Positions 56,672 through 64,000 of a stretch of 64,000 bases of DNA are shown in pieces; positions within the stretch are counted from its first letter, which is position 1; the number at the start of each line of letters is the position of its first letter. This stretch comes from VYDC01 sp963667515 (GTDB lineage Bacteria > Chloroflexota > Dehalococcoidia > UBA2979). The translations under genes were made by a program, and so were the position numbers. The notes under the pieces were generated by a model. It was not told where the DNA came from. It saw only the letters and a program-made list of their open reading frames with translations, and ran no database searches. The DNA lies in contig CAXXXY010000007.1 in the NCBI GenBank assembly GCA_963667515.2, forward strand, positions 1-64,000. The letters run 5' to 3'.

Positions 56672-57445
56672 ATGCCGACGCGCGAAGAAATGATAGCGGC
56701 GGGGCGCGCGATGCGGGCGACGCTGGGGCTGGTGGCGCCCTCGTCGCTGGCCGCGGTGCCCGGCATCGAGGAGCACTCGACCGAGTCGATCTTCGGCGCG
56801 ATCTGGGCGCGCCCCGGCCTCGGCCTGCGCGAGCGGATGCTGGCGACGCTCGCCACGCTCAGCTCGCTGCAGCGGCTGCAGCAGCTCCGCCGCTACACCG
56901 GCGCCGCGCTGAACATCGGCCTCGCGCCCGAGGAGGTCGAGGAGGTCTTCGTGCACTGCTCGGTGCACGCGGGGATGCCGACCGCGGGCGGCTCGCTGGG
57001 CGTCGCGCACGAGGTCTTCGCCGAGCGCGGCGTGAAGCCGGGCCCGCGCGAGCTCCCCGCGCGCCCGCTCGACGAGGCGGAGGCTCAGGGCGCGGCCTTC
57101 AGCTCCGAGCTCTTCGGCGACGACGGCTCGCCGCCGCCGTACATGGTCGCCGCGGCCGCGCTGCAGCCGGAGCTGCGGCCGTGGACGCTGCGCTACGCCT
57201 TCGGCGGCCTCTTCCAGCGGCCGGGGCTGGACGCGCGCTCTCGGGTGGTGTGCAGCGTCGCCTCGCTCGCGGCGCTGGGGCAGGGCGCGCAGCTCGGCCC
57301 CTTCGTGCGCGCCGCCTCGCGCCTCGGCATGACGCACGAGGAGATCGGCGAGCTGCTGCTGCAGATCGGCCCGTACGCCGGTATGCCCGCGAGCGCCAAC
57401 GCCATCACCGTCGCCGCGCGCGAGCTGGGCGTCGGCGGCGGCTAG
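56672..57445 (+). CDS. carboxymuconolactone decarboxylase family protein (double domain)
   Basis: 257 residues with two CMD-like helical units: IFGAIWARPGLGLRERMLATLATLSSL with TGAALNIGLAPEEVEEVF, and FGGLFQRPGLDARSRVVCSVASLAAL with RLGMTHEEIGELLLQIGPYAGMPAS. The CxxC redox pair of AhpD-type members is absent. GTP-independent decarboxylase-type or unknown activity. Its TAG stop is part of the GCTAGG site at which IS481 copy C is inserted, so the coding sequence is complete. Confidence 0.85.
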   Translation: MPTREEMIAAGRAMRATLGLVAPSSLAAVPGIEEHSTESIFGAIWARPGLGLRERMLATLATLSSLQRLQQLRRYTGAALNIGLAPEEVEEVFVHCSVHAGMPTAGGSLGVAHEVFAERGVKPGPRELPARPLDEAEAQGAAFSSELFGDDGSPPPYMVAAAALQPELRPWTLRYAFGGLFQRPGLDARSRVVCSVASLAALGQGAQLGPFVRAASRLGMTHEEIGELLLQIGPYAGMPASANAITVAARELGVGGG

Positions 57446-57446
57446 G

Positions 57447-58496
57447 TGTACTACCCAGGAAGGTTGTTCACAGGCGGGAGGCGGGGACGGCCCCGCCGAC
57501 GCCGCCGTGCGGTCGGCGGTGATTGTAGCGGTAGAGCCAGCGTGGGAGCTGGCGCAGCCGCTCGGCGTTGGAGCGGTAGGGGCGGGCGTAGGCCCACTCG
57601 TTCTGCAGGATCTGGATGAAACGCTCGGCTTTGCCGTTCGTCTGCGGGCGGTAGGGCCGCGTGTGCGACAGCCGCACGTCTGCGGCAGCGGCGGCGCCGT
57701 GGAAGCTGCGGGCGACGGTGTAGGCCTTCGCGTTGTCGGTCAGGACCCGGCGCACGCGCACGCCACGCCGGCGGAAGGCCGCGAGCGCCTGCTCGAGGAA
57801 GGCGGCGCAGCTCGCGCCACGCTCGTCGGGCAGGACGGAGACGTAGGCGTAACGGCTGTGGTCGTCGACGGCGACGTGTAGGTACTCCAGCCCCAGCGAA
57901 CGCCGCGAATGCGGCCCGGAGCGCGTCTCGGCGAAGCCAGGCGCCATTCGCTTGCCGCCGCCCTCGGGGACGCGCCCGAGCTTCTTCACGTCGAGATGCA
58001 GCAGGTCGCCGGGGGCGTCGTGCTCGTAGCGGACCGGCTCCCGGGTGACGCGGTGCAGGCGGTCGAGCCGGTTGAGGCCGCGGCGCCGCAGCACGGCGTA
58101 GACCGTGGAGCGGGCGACCCCGAGCGCCCACTGGATGCGATGCGGCCCGAATCCCTGCGTGCGTCGCACGGCGCAGATGCGTCGCTCCAGCTCGGGCGGC
58201 GTGCGCCGGGGATGCGCGCGCGGGGCGGAGCTGCGGTCCTCGAGCCCTGCCGCTCCCTCCGCCCGGAAGCGCCCCAGCCACTTGGCAACGGTGTGGCGGG
58301 AGACGCGGAAGTGGCGAGCGACCTCAGCCTGGGGCCAGCCGGCGTCCACTTCCCGCACGAGCTCGAGTCGGGTCAGCGGCGTCAGCCGCGCGTTACGATG
58401 GGCCATGAGGGTGTCCTCTCCTCGCTACTGCCGTGCTGTCACACACAGCAGCGGGCGAGGCCCCTCATCCTGTCAACAACCTACGTGGGAACTACA
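57447..58496 (-). mobile_element. IS481-family element, complete copy C
   Basis: 1050 bp, same ends and gene as copy B. Flanked by GCTAGG (57441-57446) and GCTAGC (58497-58502): five of six bases match an NCTAGN duplication, with one change. Both complete copies have the same orientation 8.4 kb apart, so homologous recombination could delete the interval. Confidence 0.93.
57468..58406 (-). CDS. IS481-family transposase
   Basis: 312 residues with the same translation as the copy at 49036: HTH region ARHFRVSRHTVAKWLGRF and DDE residues in LLHLDVKKLG, LTDNAKAYTV and NGKAERFIQI. Intact. The absence of visible differences between copies B and C points to recent transposition. Confidence 0.95.
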   Translation of the reverse strand: MAHRNARLTPLTRLELVREVDAGWPQAEVARHFRVSRHTVAKWLGRFRAEGAAGLEDRSSAPRAHPRRTPPELERRICAVRRTQGFGPHRIQWALGVARSTVYAVLRRRGLNRLDRLHRVTREPVRYEHDAPGDLLHLDVKKLGRVPEGGGKRMAPGFAETRSGPHSRRSLGLEYLHVAVDDHSRYAYVSVLPDERGASCAAFLEQALAAFRRRGVRVRRVLTDNAKAYTVARSFHGAAAAADVRLSHTRPYRPQTNGKAERFIQILQNEWAYARPYRSNAERLRQLPRWLYRYNHRRPHGGVGGAVPASRL

Positions 58497-58759
58497 GCTA
58501 GCTCGGCCGAGCCGGGCTCGCGCAGGGCGGCGCCGCCGCCCTCCTCCAGGCAGCGCGGGCAGGTCGGTTCGGGCGGCGCGCCCATGTCAAAGAGGCGCAC
58601 CTGCTGCGGGGTGCCGGCGATCAGCAGCCCGCAGGCCGTCCCCACCTGCTGCGCGTGGTAGAGGCGCGGCTCCAGCTCCTGCGCGTCGCGCAGCAGCACC
58701 CAGTGCCAGTCGTCGGCGAGGTCGTCCATCGCTTTCGCGACGATGCGGACGTCGGCCAC
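58481..58759 (-). CDS. small hypothetical protein, 3' end altered by IS481
   Basis: About 92 residues from GTG 58759: VRIVAKAMDDLADDWHWVLL, AQELEPRLYHAQQVGTACGL, LIAGTPQQVRLFDMGAPPEP and a CPRC metal-type pair. I do not recognise the family. The last codons (VVPT) come from the IS481 end, because the insertion at GCTAGC lies in or just after the gene's 3' end; the original C-terminus is unknown. Confidence 0.5.
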   Translation of the reverse strand: MADVRIVAKAMDDLADDWHWVLLRDAQELEPRLYHAQQVGTACGLLIAGTPQQVRLFDMGAPPEPTCPRCLEEGGGAALREPGSAELAVVPT

Positions 58760-58898
58760 CTCACGCGCTCCCCTCGAGCCTCGACGGTGGCCGAGTCTAG
58801 CGGCCGGCGACGCAAGCGGCCCGCGCCGACGGCGCACGCCCGGGCGCGGCGTGGGTGTACCGTGCGCCCCGCGAGCGATCGAGGGCCGGGGGGACGCC

Positions 58899-59747
58899 AT
58901 GCGCGGCTACGCGCCCTGCCGCTGGGGGCAGGTGCACTACCGGGCAGCGGGCACCGCGAACGACGGCGATGGCGACGCGGGGGCCGCGGGGCGCCCGGCC
59001 GCGCTGCTGCTGCACGAGTCGCCGCAGTCCTCGGCGATCTTTCAGCGCGCGCTGCCGCTGCTGGGCGAGCGGATCGCCGCCTACGCCCTCGACACGCCGG
59101 GCTACGGCCACTCCGACCCGCCGCCCGGGCCCACCTCGATCCCGGAGTACGCGGCCGCGCTGCTGGAGGCGGCGGACGCGCTGGGCCTCGATCGCTTCGC
59201 CGCGGTCGGGGTGCACACCGGCGCGGGGATCGCGCTGCAGATGGCCGCGCAGGCGCCCGAGCGCGTGAGCCACGTCGTGATCTCGGGGACGCCGGGCGCG
59301 ATGCGCGAGTGGCGCACGGGCTGGCTCGCCGATCCGCCGGGCCCGACGACGCTCGCCGAGGACGGCGCGCACCTGCGCGAGCAGTGGCGCACCGCCACCG
59401 CGCGCGGCGGCACCGCCGACCTCGTGCTGGCAACGCAGATGGCGGCCAGCGTGCTGCGCATCCACGAGCGCTGGGGCTGGGCGCTGGACGGCGTGGCGCG
59501 GCACGACCCCGAGCCCGATCTGCGCGCGCTGCGCTGCCCGGTGCTGGTCCTCGGCGTCGAGTTCGACACGCTGATCGAGGAGGACCGCGAGGCCGCCCGC
59601 ACGGCGCCCGGCGCGCGCTTCGCGCTGGTCGAGGGGCTGCCGGGGCAGCTCCCGTGGCGCGCCCCGCGTCGCTTCGCCCGCGAGGTGATCGACTTCGTGA
59701 CGGCGCCCCCGGCCTCGACGCCTCCACCCTCGACGCCGCGCGCCTGA
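58899..59747 (+). CDS. alpha/beta-hydrolase-fold protein lacking Ser nucleophile
   Basis: 282 residues from ATG 58899, after a run of G. It keeps the fold's landmarks (ALLLHESPQSSAIFQRAL, YALDTPGYGHSDPP, CPVLVLGVEFDTLIEEDRE). The nucleophile elbow, however, reads AVGVHTGAGIALQMA, with His where Ser is expected, and the usual C-terminal GxGH is LVEGLPGQLPWRAP, without His. It is probably not a classical hydrolase; it may be a lyase-like or binding member. No obvious partner: a 121-bp gap precedes the sugar cluster. Confidence 0.8.
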   Translation: MRGYAPCRWGQVHYRAAGTANDGDGDAGAAGRPAALLLHESPQSSAIFQRALPLLGERIAAYALDTPGYGHSDPPPGPTSIPEYAAALLEAADALGLDRFAAVGVHTGAGIALQMAAQAPERVSHVVISGTPGAMREWRTGWLADPPGPTTLAEDGAHLREQWRTATARGGTADLVLATQMAASVLRIHERWGWALDGVARHDPEPDLRALRCPVLVLGVEFDTLIEEDREAARTAPGARFALVEGLPGQLPWRAPRRFAREVIDFVTAPPASTPPPSTPRA

Positions 59748-59868
59748 CGCGGGGACTCCCTCACTAACCCCGACGGTCGCCCGCTCGATGATCGGGGTAT
59801 CCGCGCGCGGCCGACACCCTCCACGGAAGCGGGGGCGCCGCGCGCCGCCGCGACGAACGAGGCGAGAG

Positions 59869-61179
59869 ATGAGCGACGCCCCCGCACAGCCCGCGCCGGC
59901 CGCCGAGAGCGCAGCCGGCGAGCCGCGCTGCCTCGGCTGCGAGCGACCGCTGACGCACACCGTCGTCGACCTCGGCATGCACCCGCCGTGCGAGAGCTAC
60001 GTCGCGCCCGAGGACGCGCGCGCGATGGAGCCGACGTGGCCGCTGCGCGTCTACGTCTGCGATCGCTGCTTCCTGGTGCAGCTCCCGCCCGATGTCGATC
60101 CGCAGTCGATCTTCGAGGAGTACGCCTACTTCTCGTCGTACTCGTCGAGCTGGCTCCAGCACGCCGAGCGCTACGCGACCGAGATCACCGAGCGCCTCGG
60201 CCTCGACGAGCGCTCCTTCGTCGTCGAGCTGGCGAGCAACGACGGCTACCTGCTGCGCAACTTCGTGGCCGCGGGCATCCCCGCGCTCGGCGTGGAGCCG
60301 GCCGCGAACGTGGCGCAGGCGGCCATCGACCAGGGGGTGCCCACGCTCGTCGAGTTCTTCACGACCGAGCTCGGCCTGCGCCTGGCCAAGGAGCGCGGCC
60401 CCGCCGACCTGATCTGCGGCGCCAACGTGCTGGCGCAGGTGCCGCCGATCCACGACTTCTTCGGCGGTGTGCGCGCGCTGCTGGCGCCGGACGGCGTCTT
60501 CACCTTCGAGTTCCCGCACCTGCTGCGGCAGATGGAGTCGACGCAGTTCGACACCATCTATCATGAGCACTACCTCTACCTCTCGCTGCTGGCGCTGGAG
60601 CCGATCCTCGCGCGGCAGCGGCTGCGCCTCTTCGACGTGGAGGAGCTCGCCACGCACGGCGGCTCGCTGCGCGTGTTCGGCACGCGCGTGGAGGACGACA
60701 GCCACGCGGCGACGCCGCGCGTGGAGGCCATCCGCCGCGCCGAGTCGCAGGCCGGCCTCGGCACGCTCGACGGCTACCGCCGCTTCGCCGCGAGCGTGGA
60801 GGAGGTGCGGCACGCGCTGCTCACGCTGCTGATCGGCCTGCGCCGCGACGGGAAGCGCGTCGCCGCCTACGGCGCGGCGGGCAAGGGCAACACGCTGCTC
60901 AACTACTGCGGCGTCGGCCCCGACCTCGTGGAGTACGTGGTGGACCACAATCCCTACAAGCAGGGGCGGCTGCTGCCCGGCTCCCGCATACCGATCCACG
61001 CGCCCGCGCGGCTGCGCGAGACGAGGCCGGACTACGTGCTGATCCTGCCCTGGAACCTGCGCGAGGAGATCCTCGCGGAGCACGCCTACGTGAGCGAGTG
61101 GGGCGGCCGCTTCATCGTTCCGATCCCGCGGCCCGAGGTCGTCGACCCGGTGGCCGCCGCGCTCTCGCGAGCGGTCTGA
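59869..61179 (+). CDS. SAM-dependent C-methyltransferase (NDP-sugar type)
   Basis: 436 residues in the TylC3/NovU-like layout. N-terminal zinc-binding domain (RCLGCERPL ... VCDRCFLVQLP), then the SAM-binding domain (VVELASNDGYLLRNFVAAG, ICGANVLAQVPPIHDFFGG, FEFPHLLRQMESTQFDTIYHEHY) and the C-terminal Methyltransf_14 domain (GKRVAAYGAAGKGNTLLNYCG, LILPWNLREEI). It transfers methyl to a carbon of an NDP-deoxysugar. ATG 59869 is preceded by GGCGAGAG. Next to a cytidylyltransferase, it points to branched or methylated sugar synthesis for a surface glycan or glycosylated metabolite. Confidence 0.85.
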   Translation: MSDAPAQPAPAAESAAGEPRCLGCERPLTHTVVDLGMHPPCESYVAPEDARAMEPTWPLRVYVCDRCFLVQLPPDVDPQSIFEEYAYFSSYSSSWLQHAERYATEITERLGLDERSFVVELASNDGYLLRNFVAAGIPALGVEPAANVAQAAIDQGVPTLVEFFTTELGLRLAKERGPADLICGANVLAQVPPIHDFFGGVRALLAPDGVFTFEFPHLLRQMESTQFDTIYHEHYLYLSLLALEPILARQRLRLFDVEELATHGGSLRVFGTRVEDDSHAATPRVEAIRRAESQAGLGTLDGYRRFAASVEEVRHALLTLLIGLRRDGKRVAAYGAAGKGNTLLNYCGVGPDLVEYVVDHNPYKQGRLLPGSRIPIHAPARLRETRPDYVLILPWNLREEILAEHAYVSEWGGRFIVPIPRPEVVDPVAAALSRAV

Positions 61180-61201
61180 GGCTCGCGGTGAGCAAAGCGC
61201 C

Positions 61202-62005
61202 ATGAAGGTCGTCCTGTTCTGCGGCGGGCTGGGCATGCGGCTGCGCGAGGCCTCGGAGAGCCTCCCCAAGCCGATGGTGCCCGTCGCCTACCGCCCGCTG
61301 CTGTGGCACGTGATGAAGTACTACGCCTCCTTCGGGCACCGCGACTTCGTACTCTGCCTGGGCTACAAGGCCGATGTCGTCAAGGACTACTTCCTGCACT
61401 ACGACGAGGCGACCTCCAACGACTTCGTGCTCTCCGGGCGCGGCCAGGTGGAGCTGCTGGGCTCGGACATCCACGACTGGCGCATCACCTTCGTCGACAC
61501 GGGCACGGACGCGAACATCGGCACGCGGCTAGCGCGCGTGGCGCCCTACCTGCGCGACGAGGAGATCTTCCTCGCGAACTACGCGGACGGGCTCTCCGAC
61601 TTCCCGCTCCCCGACCTGATCGAGCGCTTCCGCGCCAGCGGGGCGGTCGCGAGCTTCCTCTCCGTGCCGCCGCGGAGCCGCTTCCACATGGTGCGCGCCG
61701 GCGTCGACGGCGCGGTCGAGTCGATCGAGGAGCTCGGCGACTCGGGCGTGCGCATCAACGGCGGCTTCTTCGCGATGCGGCCCACGATCTTCGACTACCT
61801 CAACGAGGGCGAGGAGCTGGTGGAGGAGCCGTTCCAGCGCCTGATCGCGGAGCGCCGGCTGCTGACGCTGCCATACGACGGCTTCTGGATGCCAATCGAC
61901 ACGCTGAAGGACAAGCTCGAGCTCGACGCGATGGCGGAGGTGGGCGAGCTGCCGTGGCTGCACGCCGCGAGTGCGTTCGCCGCCCGCCGCGACCCGGCCG
62001 CCTAG
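61202..62005 (+). CDS. glucose-1-phosphate cytidylyltransferase-like nucleotidyltransferase
   Basis: 267 residues of the RfbF type. Nucleotide-binding signature VVLFCGGLGMRLREASESLP, then PKPMVPVAYRPLLWHVMKYY, FVLCLGYKADVVKDYF, NDFVLSGRG, ITFVDTGTDANIGTRL and GFWMPIDTLKDKLELD. It activates a hexose-1-phosphate with CTP. It starts 20 bp after the C-methyltransferase, and the PIG-L gene follows within 5 bp, so one operon is likely. Confidence 0.85.
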   Translation: MKVVLFCGGLGMRLREASESLPKPMVPVAYRPLLWHVMKYYASFGHRDFVLCLGYKADVVKDYFLHYDEATSNDFVLSGRGQVELLGSDIHDWRITFVDTGTDANIGTRLARVAPYLRDEEIFLANYADGLSDFPLPDLIERFRASGAVASFLSVPPRSRFHMVRAGVDGAVESIEELGDSGVRINGGFFAMRPTIFDYLNEGEELVEEPFQRLIAERRLLTLPYDGFWMPIDTLKDKLELDAMAEVGELPWLHAASAFAARRDPAA

Positions 62006-62009
62006 CGCG

Positions 62010-62718
62010 ATGCTGCCGCTCCAGCTCCCCGCCGCCGAGCAGCGGCCGCTGCGCGTGCTGGCGCTGGGCGCCCACTGCGACGACATCGAGCTGGGCGCCG
62101 GCGCCACCCTGATCGAGCTCTGCGCCGCCCGGGCGGTGGCCGTCGACTGGGTGGTGCTCACCTCGACGCCCGCGCGCGCCGCCGAGGCGCAGGCCGGCGC
62201 GCGACGCTTCCTCGCGGGCGCCGCCGAGTGCAGCGTCACCGTGCTCGGCTTCCGCGACGGCTTCCTCCCCTACGAGGGCGCGGCCGTGAAGGAGGCGTTC
62301 GAGGAGCTGAAGCGGCTCCCCGCGCCCGACCTGGTGCTCACCCACTATCGCGACGACCGGCACCAGGATCACCGCCTCGTCTCCGATCTGGCGTGGAGCA
62401 CCTTCCGCGATCAGCTGGTGCTGGAGGTACGAGATCGCCAAGTACGACGGCGACCTCGGGCGGCCGTCCTGCTACGTGCCGGTGAGCGAGGAGAGCGCGC
62501 GCCTCAAGTGGCGCTACCTCGCGGAGAGCTACCCGTCGCAGGCGGACCACCAGTGGTTCAGCGAGGACACCGTGCGCGGCCTGCTGCGGCTGCGCGGCGT
62601 CGAGGCGGGCTCCGGGGCGCGCTTCGCGGAGGCGTTCCACGCGCGGAAGCTGGTGCTCGACCCCGCCATCGGTGGCGGCCTCGGCGGAGCCAGCGGCGGG
62701 GCTGCGGGCGCAGCCTAG
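62010..62718 (+). pseudogene. PIG-L family deacetylase, frameshifted
   Basis: From ATG 62010: LRVLALGAHCDDIELGAGATL has the AHxDD zinc motif, and LVLTHYRDDRHQDHRLVSDL has HxxDH. At about 62427 an extra G (GGAGGTACG where GAGTACG is expected) shifts the frame. The downstream frame, continuous with YEIAKYDGDLGRPSCYVPVS, encodes ARLKWRYLAESYPSQADHQW and ends at 62718. Such enzymes de-N-acetylate sugars. It may be inactive, or the base may be a sequencing or assembly error. Confidence 0.8.
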
Positions 62719-62766
62719 CGCGTGCGGCGCGGCCGGCCGCGGCTGACGTCGGTGAGGAGGAGCGGG

Positions 62767-64000
62767 ATGCCCGAGGCACGGCACACCCGCGGTGCCCGCA
62801 CGCCTCCGGGACCGGAGCCGACCTCGTCGTCGCTCGATGCGGCCGACGAGATGCTGGCGCTCGTCCGCGAGCTCTACCCGCTGCCGCGCTCGATCACGGG
62901 CGACGGCCTGCGCGCCACGCTCGATCGCATCGCCGAGCGGCTCCCCGCGCCCCTCGAGCGCCACGAGGTGCCCAGCGGCACGCCCGTGCTGGACTGGAGC
63001 GTCCCGCCCGAGTGGAACGTGCGCGAGGCGTGGATCGCCGACCTCGGCGGCCGCCGGCTGGTCGACGCGCGCGACTCCAGCCTGCACCTGCTGGGCTACA
63101 GCGAGCCGGTGCCGCGCCGCCGCATCGGCCGCGCCGAGCTGGACGCGCACCTCTACTCGCTCCCCGAGCACCCTGAGTGGACGCCCTACCGCACCTCCCA
63201 CTACGAGCGCGCGTGGGGCTTCTGCCTGCCGCAGCGCCTGCGCGACGCCATGACCGACCCCGAGTACGAGGTGCACATCGACGCCACGCTGGCGCCGGGC
63301 CACCTCAGCTACGGCGAGCTGCTGCTCCCCGGCGAGCGCGACGAGGAGATCCTGCTCTCGGCGCACAGCTGCCACCCGGCCCTGGCGAACGACAACCTCT
63401 CGGGCATCGCCGTGGCGGTGGCGCTCGCGCGGCGACTGCACGAGGGCGGCAGCCGGCGCTACGGCGTGCGCCTGCTCTTCGCGCCGGGCACGATCGGCGC
63501 GATCACCTGGCTCGCCCGCAACCGCGAGCGCGCCGGGCGCATCGTGGGCGGGCTCACGCTGGTGGGGCTCGGCGACGCCGCGCCGCTACGCTACAAGTCC
63601 ACCATCGGCGGCGCCGCGAGCATCGACCGCGCGGCCGCGCACGTGCTGGACCGGCGCGGCGGCGCGGCGCACCCCTTCGAGCCGTACGGCTACGACGAGC
63701 GCCAGTACAACGCGCCCGGCTTCCGGCTGCCCGTCGGATCGCTGACGCGCGGCGGGCACGGCGGCTACCCCGAGTACCACACCTCCGCCGACACGCCGGA
63801 GCTGCTCTCGCGCGAGCGGTTGGCCGCGGCGTACGAGGCGGCGCTCGCGATCGTCGAGGTGCTGCAGGAGGAACGCGTCTACCGCAGCCGCGCGCCGTTC
63901 GGCGAGCCGCAGCTCGGGCGGCGCGGCGTCTACCGCTCGATCGCGGGGATGGAGGGCGCGGCGTCGCCCGACGAGCTGACGATGGCGATGCTGTGGGTGC
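62767..64000 (+). CDS. DUF4910/M28-like aminopeptidase, partial (runs off right edge)
   Basis: 411 residues visible, open to the window end. After ~25 polar residues comes LVRELYPLPRSITGDGLRAT (typical N-terminus of this family), then WTPYRTSHYERAWGFCLPQ, LLLPGERDEEILLSAHSCHPALANDNLSGIAVAVALA with the metal ligands (H.CHP...D), LLFAPGTIGAI and GGHGGYPEYHTSADTPELL. Family members occur in sugar-nucleotide and surface-glycan loci. A winged-helix C-terminus is probably beyond the window. ATG 62767 follows GAGGAGGAGCGGG. Confidence 0.85.
   Translation, partial: MPEARHTRGARTPPGPEPTSSSLDAADEMLALVRELYPLPRSITGDGLRATLDRIAERLPAPLERHEVPSGTPVLDWSVPPEWNVREAWIADLGGRRLVDARDSSLHLLGYSEPVPRRRIGRAELDAHLYSLPEHPEWTPYRTSHYERAWGFCLPQRLRDAMTDPEYEVHIDATLAPGHLSYGELLLPGERDEEILLSAHSCHPALANDNLSGIAVAVALARRLHEGGSRRYGVRLLFAPGTIGAITWLARNRERAGRIVGGLTLVGLGDAAPLRYKSTIGGAASIDRAAAHVLDRRGGAAHPFEPYGYDERQYNAPGFRLPVGSLTRGGHGGYPEYHTSADTPELLSRERLAAAYEAALAIVEVLQEERVYRSRAPFGEPQLGRRGVYRSIAGMEGAASPDELTMAMLWV

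Noticed and set aside
49015..58502. Composite transposon formed by the two IS481 copies
   Set aside because: Each copy has its own NCTAGN target duplication or near-duplication at a gene end, which indicates two independent insertions rather than movement of the interval.
1..64000. Complete prophage
   Set aside because: Apart from an integrase C-terminus, a small HTH gene and att-like repeats, there are no capsid, tail, terminase or lysis genes.

Overview
The window is GC-rich bacterial DNA that splits into two halves. From about 1 to 38 kb it is accessory: many gene fragments, at least seven insertion sequences or IS remnants, a type I restriction-modification locus with neighbouring nucleases, and a phage-type integrase remnant. 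From about 38.6 to 64 kb it is more uniformly and more strongly GC-rich, with mostly intact chromosomal-looking genes, interrupted only by two clean IS481-family insertions. The catalogue (family-5 substrate-binding proteins with a Tat/lipobox leader, acyl-CoA dehydrogenases, CaiB/BaiF CoA-transferases, LLM flavin oxidoreductase, GMC oxidoreductase, carboxymuconolactone decarboxylase, DinB proteins, acetamidase) resembles Chloroflexota such as Dehalococcoidia/SAR202-like lineages. A high-GC actinobacterium such as Thermoleophilia is the main alternative. This is inference from gene content; there is no 16S rRNA here.

Layout. 1-1480: the end of an IS30-family element inside an IS3-family element. 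1481-18813: a catabolic region with a metallo-hydrolase fragment, thioesterase, DinB, three family-5 substrate-binding proteins (two with no signal peptide), two acyl-CoA dehydrogenases plus a decayed third, a double-domain CoA-transferase plus the remnant of a second, a cyclase-family hydrolase, a MaoC-type dehydratase and an alpha/beta hydrolase. IS110 transposase relics lie at about 7.9 and 13.3 kb. 18999-29806: a defence island with a TM0106-type RecB/RNase-H nuclease, hsdR-hsdS-hsdM (hsdR split by an in-frame amber codon), an HsdR_N plus RAMA protein and a tyrosine recombinase. A short motif recurs in the gaps between these modules. 29882-34283: a relic of an integrative element (small HTH gene, tRNA-like att core, integrase C-terminus) broken by nested ISs: IS30 in IS3, IS3 in IS481, IS481 in the integrase. 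Next to it is the stump of a second TM0106-type gene.

34284-38629: tRNA-Ser, a SnoaL-type stump, a second IS3-family element, a truncated repeat-bearing lipoprotein, an IS6-type element and a truncated TIR-domain gene, then tRNA-Pro. 38814-48578: a secreted protein, RNase HI and an amidase on the plus strand; an acetamidase/MFS/S9-peptidase/unknown run on the minus strand; then an LLM oxidoreductase with a SnoaL-like partner. 49015-58496: two identical-looking IS481 elements, each sitting on the TAG stop codon of a host gene, and between them a ThDP enzyme, DinB with a tandem palindromic operator, a GlcG/HbpS-like gene, an alpha/beta hydrolase, a Gfo/Idh/MocA oxidoreductase, a GMC oxidoreductase and a CMD protein. 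58759-64000: an alpha/beta-fold protein lacking its serine nucleophile, then a sugar-nucleotide or surface-glycan cluster (C-methyltransferase, cytidylyltransferase, frameshifted PIG-L deacetylase, DUF4910 peptidase running off the window).

The most interesting signals are: the modular defence island with its recurrent boundary motif and resident recombinase; the in-frame amber codon in hsdR; IS30 inserted at exactly the same site of two IS3 copies in opposite orientations; a 65-bp deletion that fuses IS3 orfA and orfB; reciprocal decay of two acyl-CoA dehydrogenase/CoA-transferase pairs; and IS481 insertion at CTAG stop codons.
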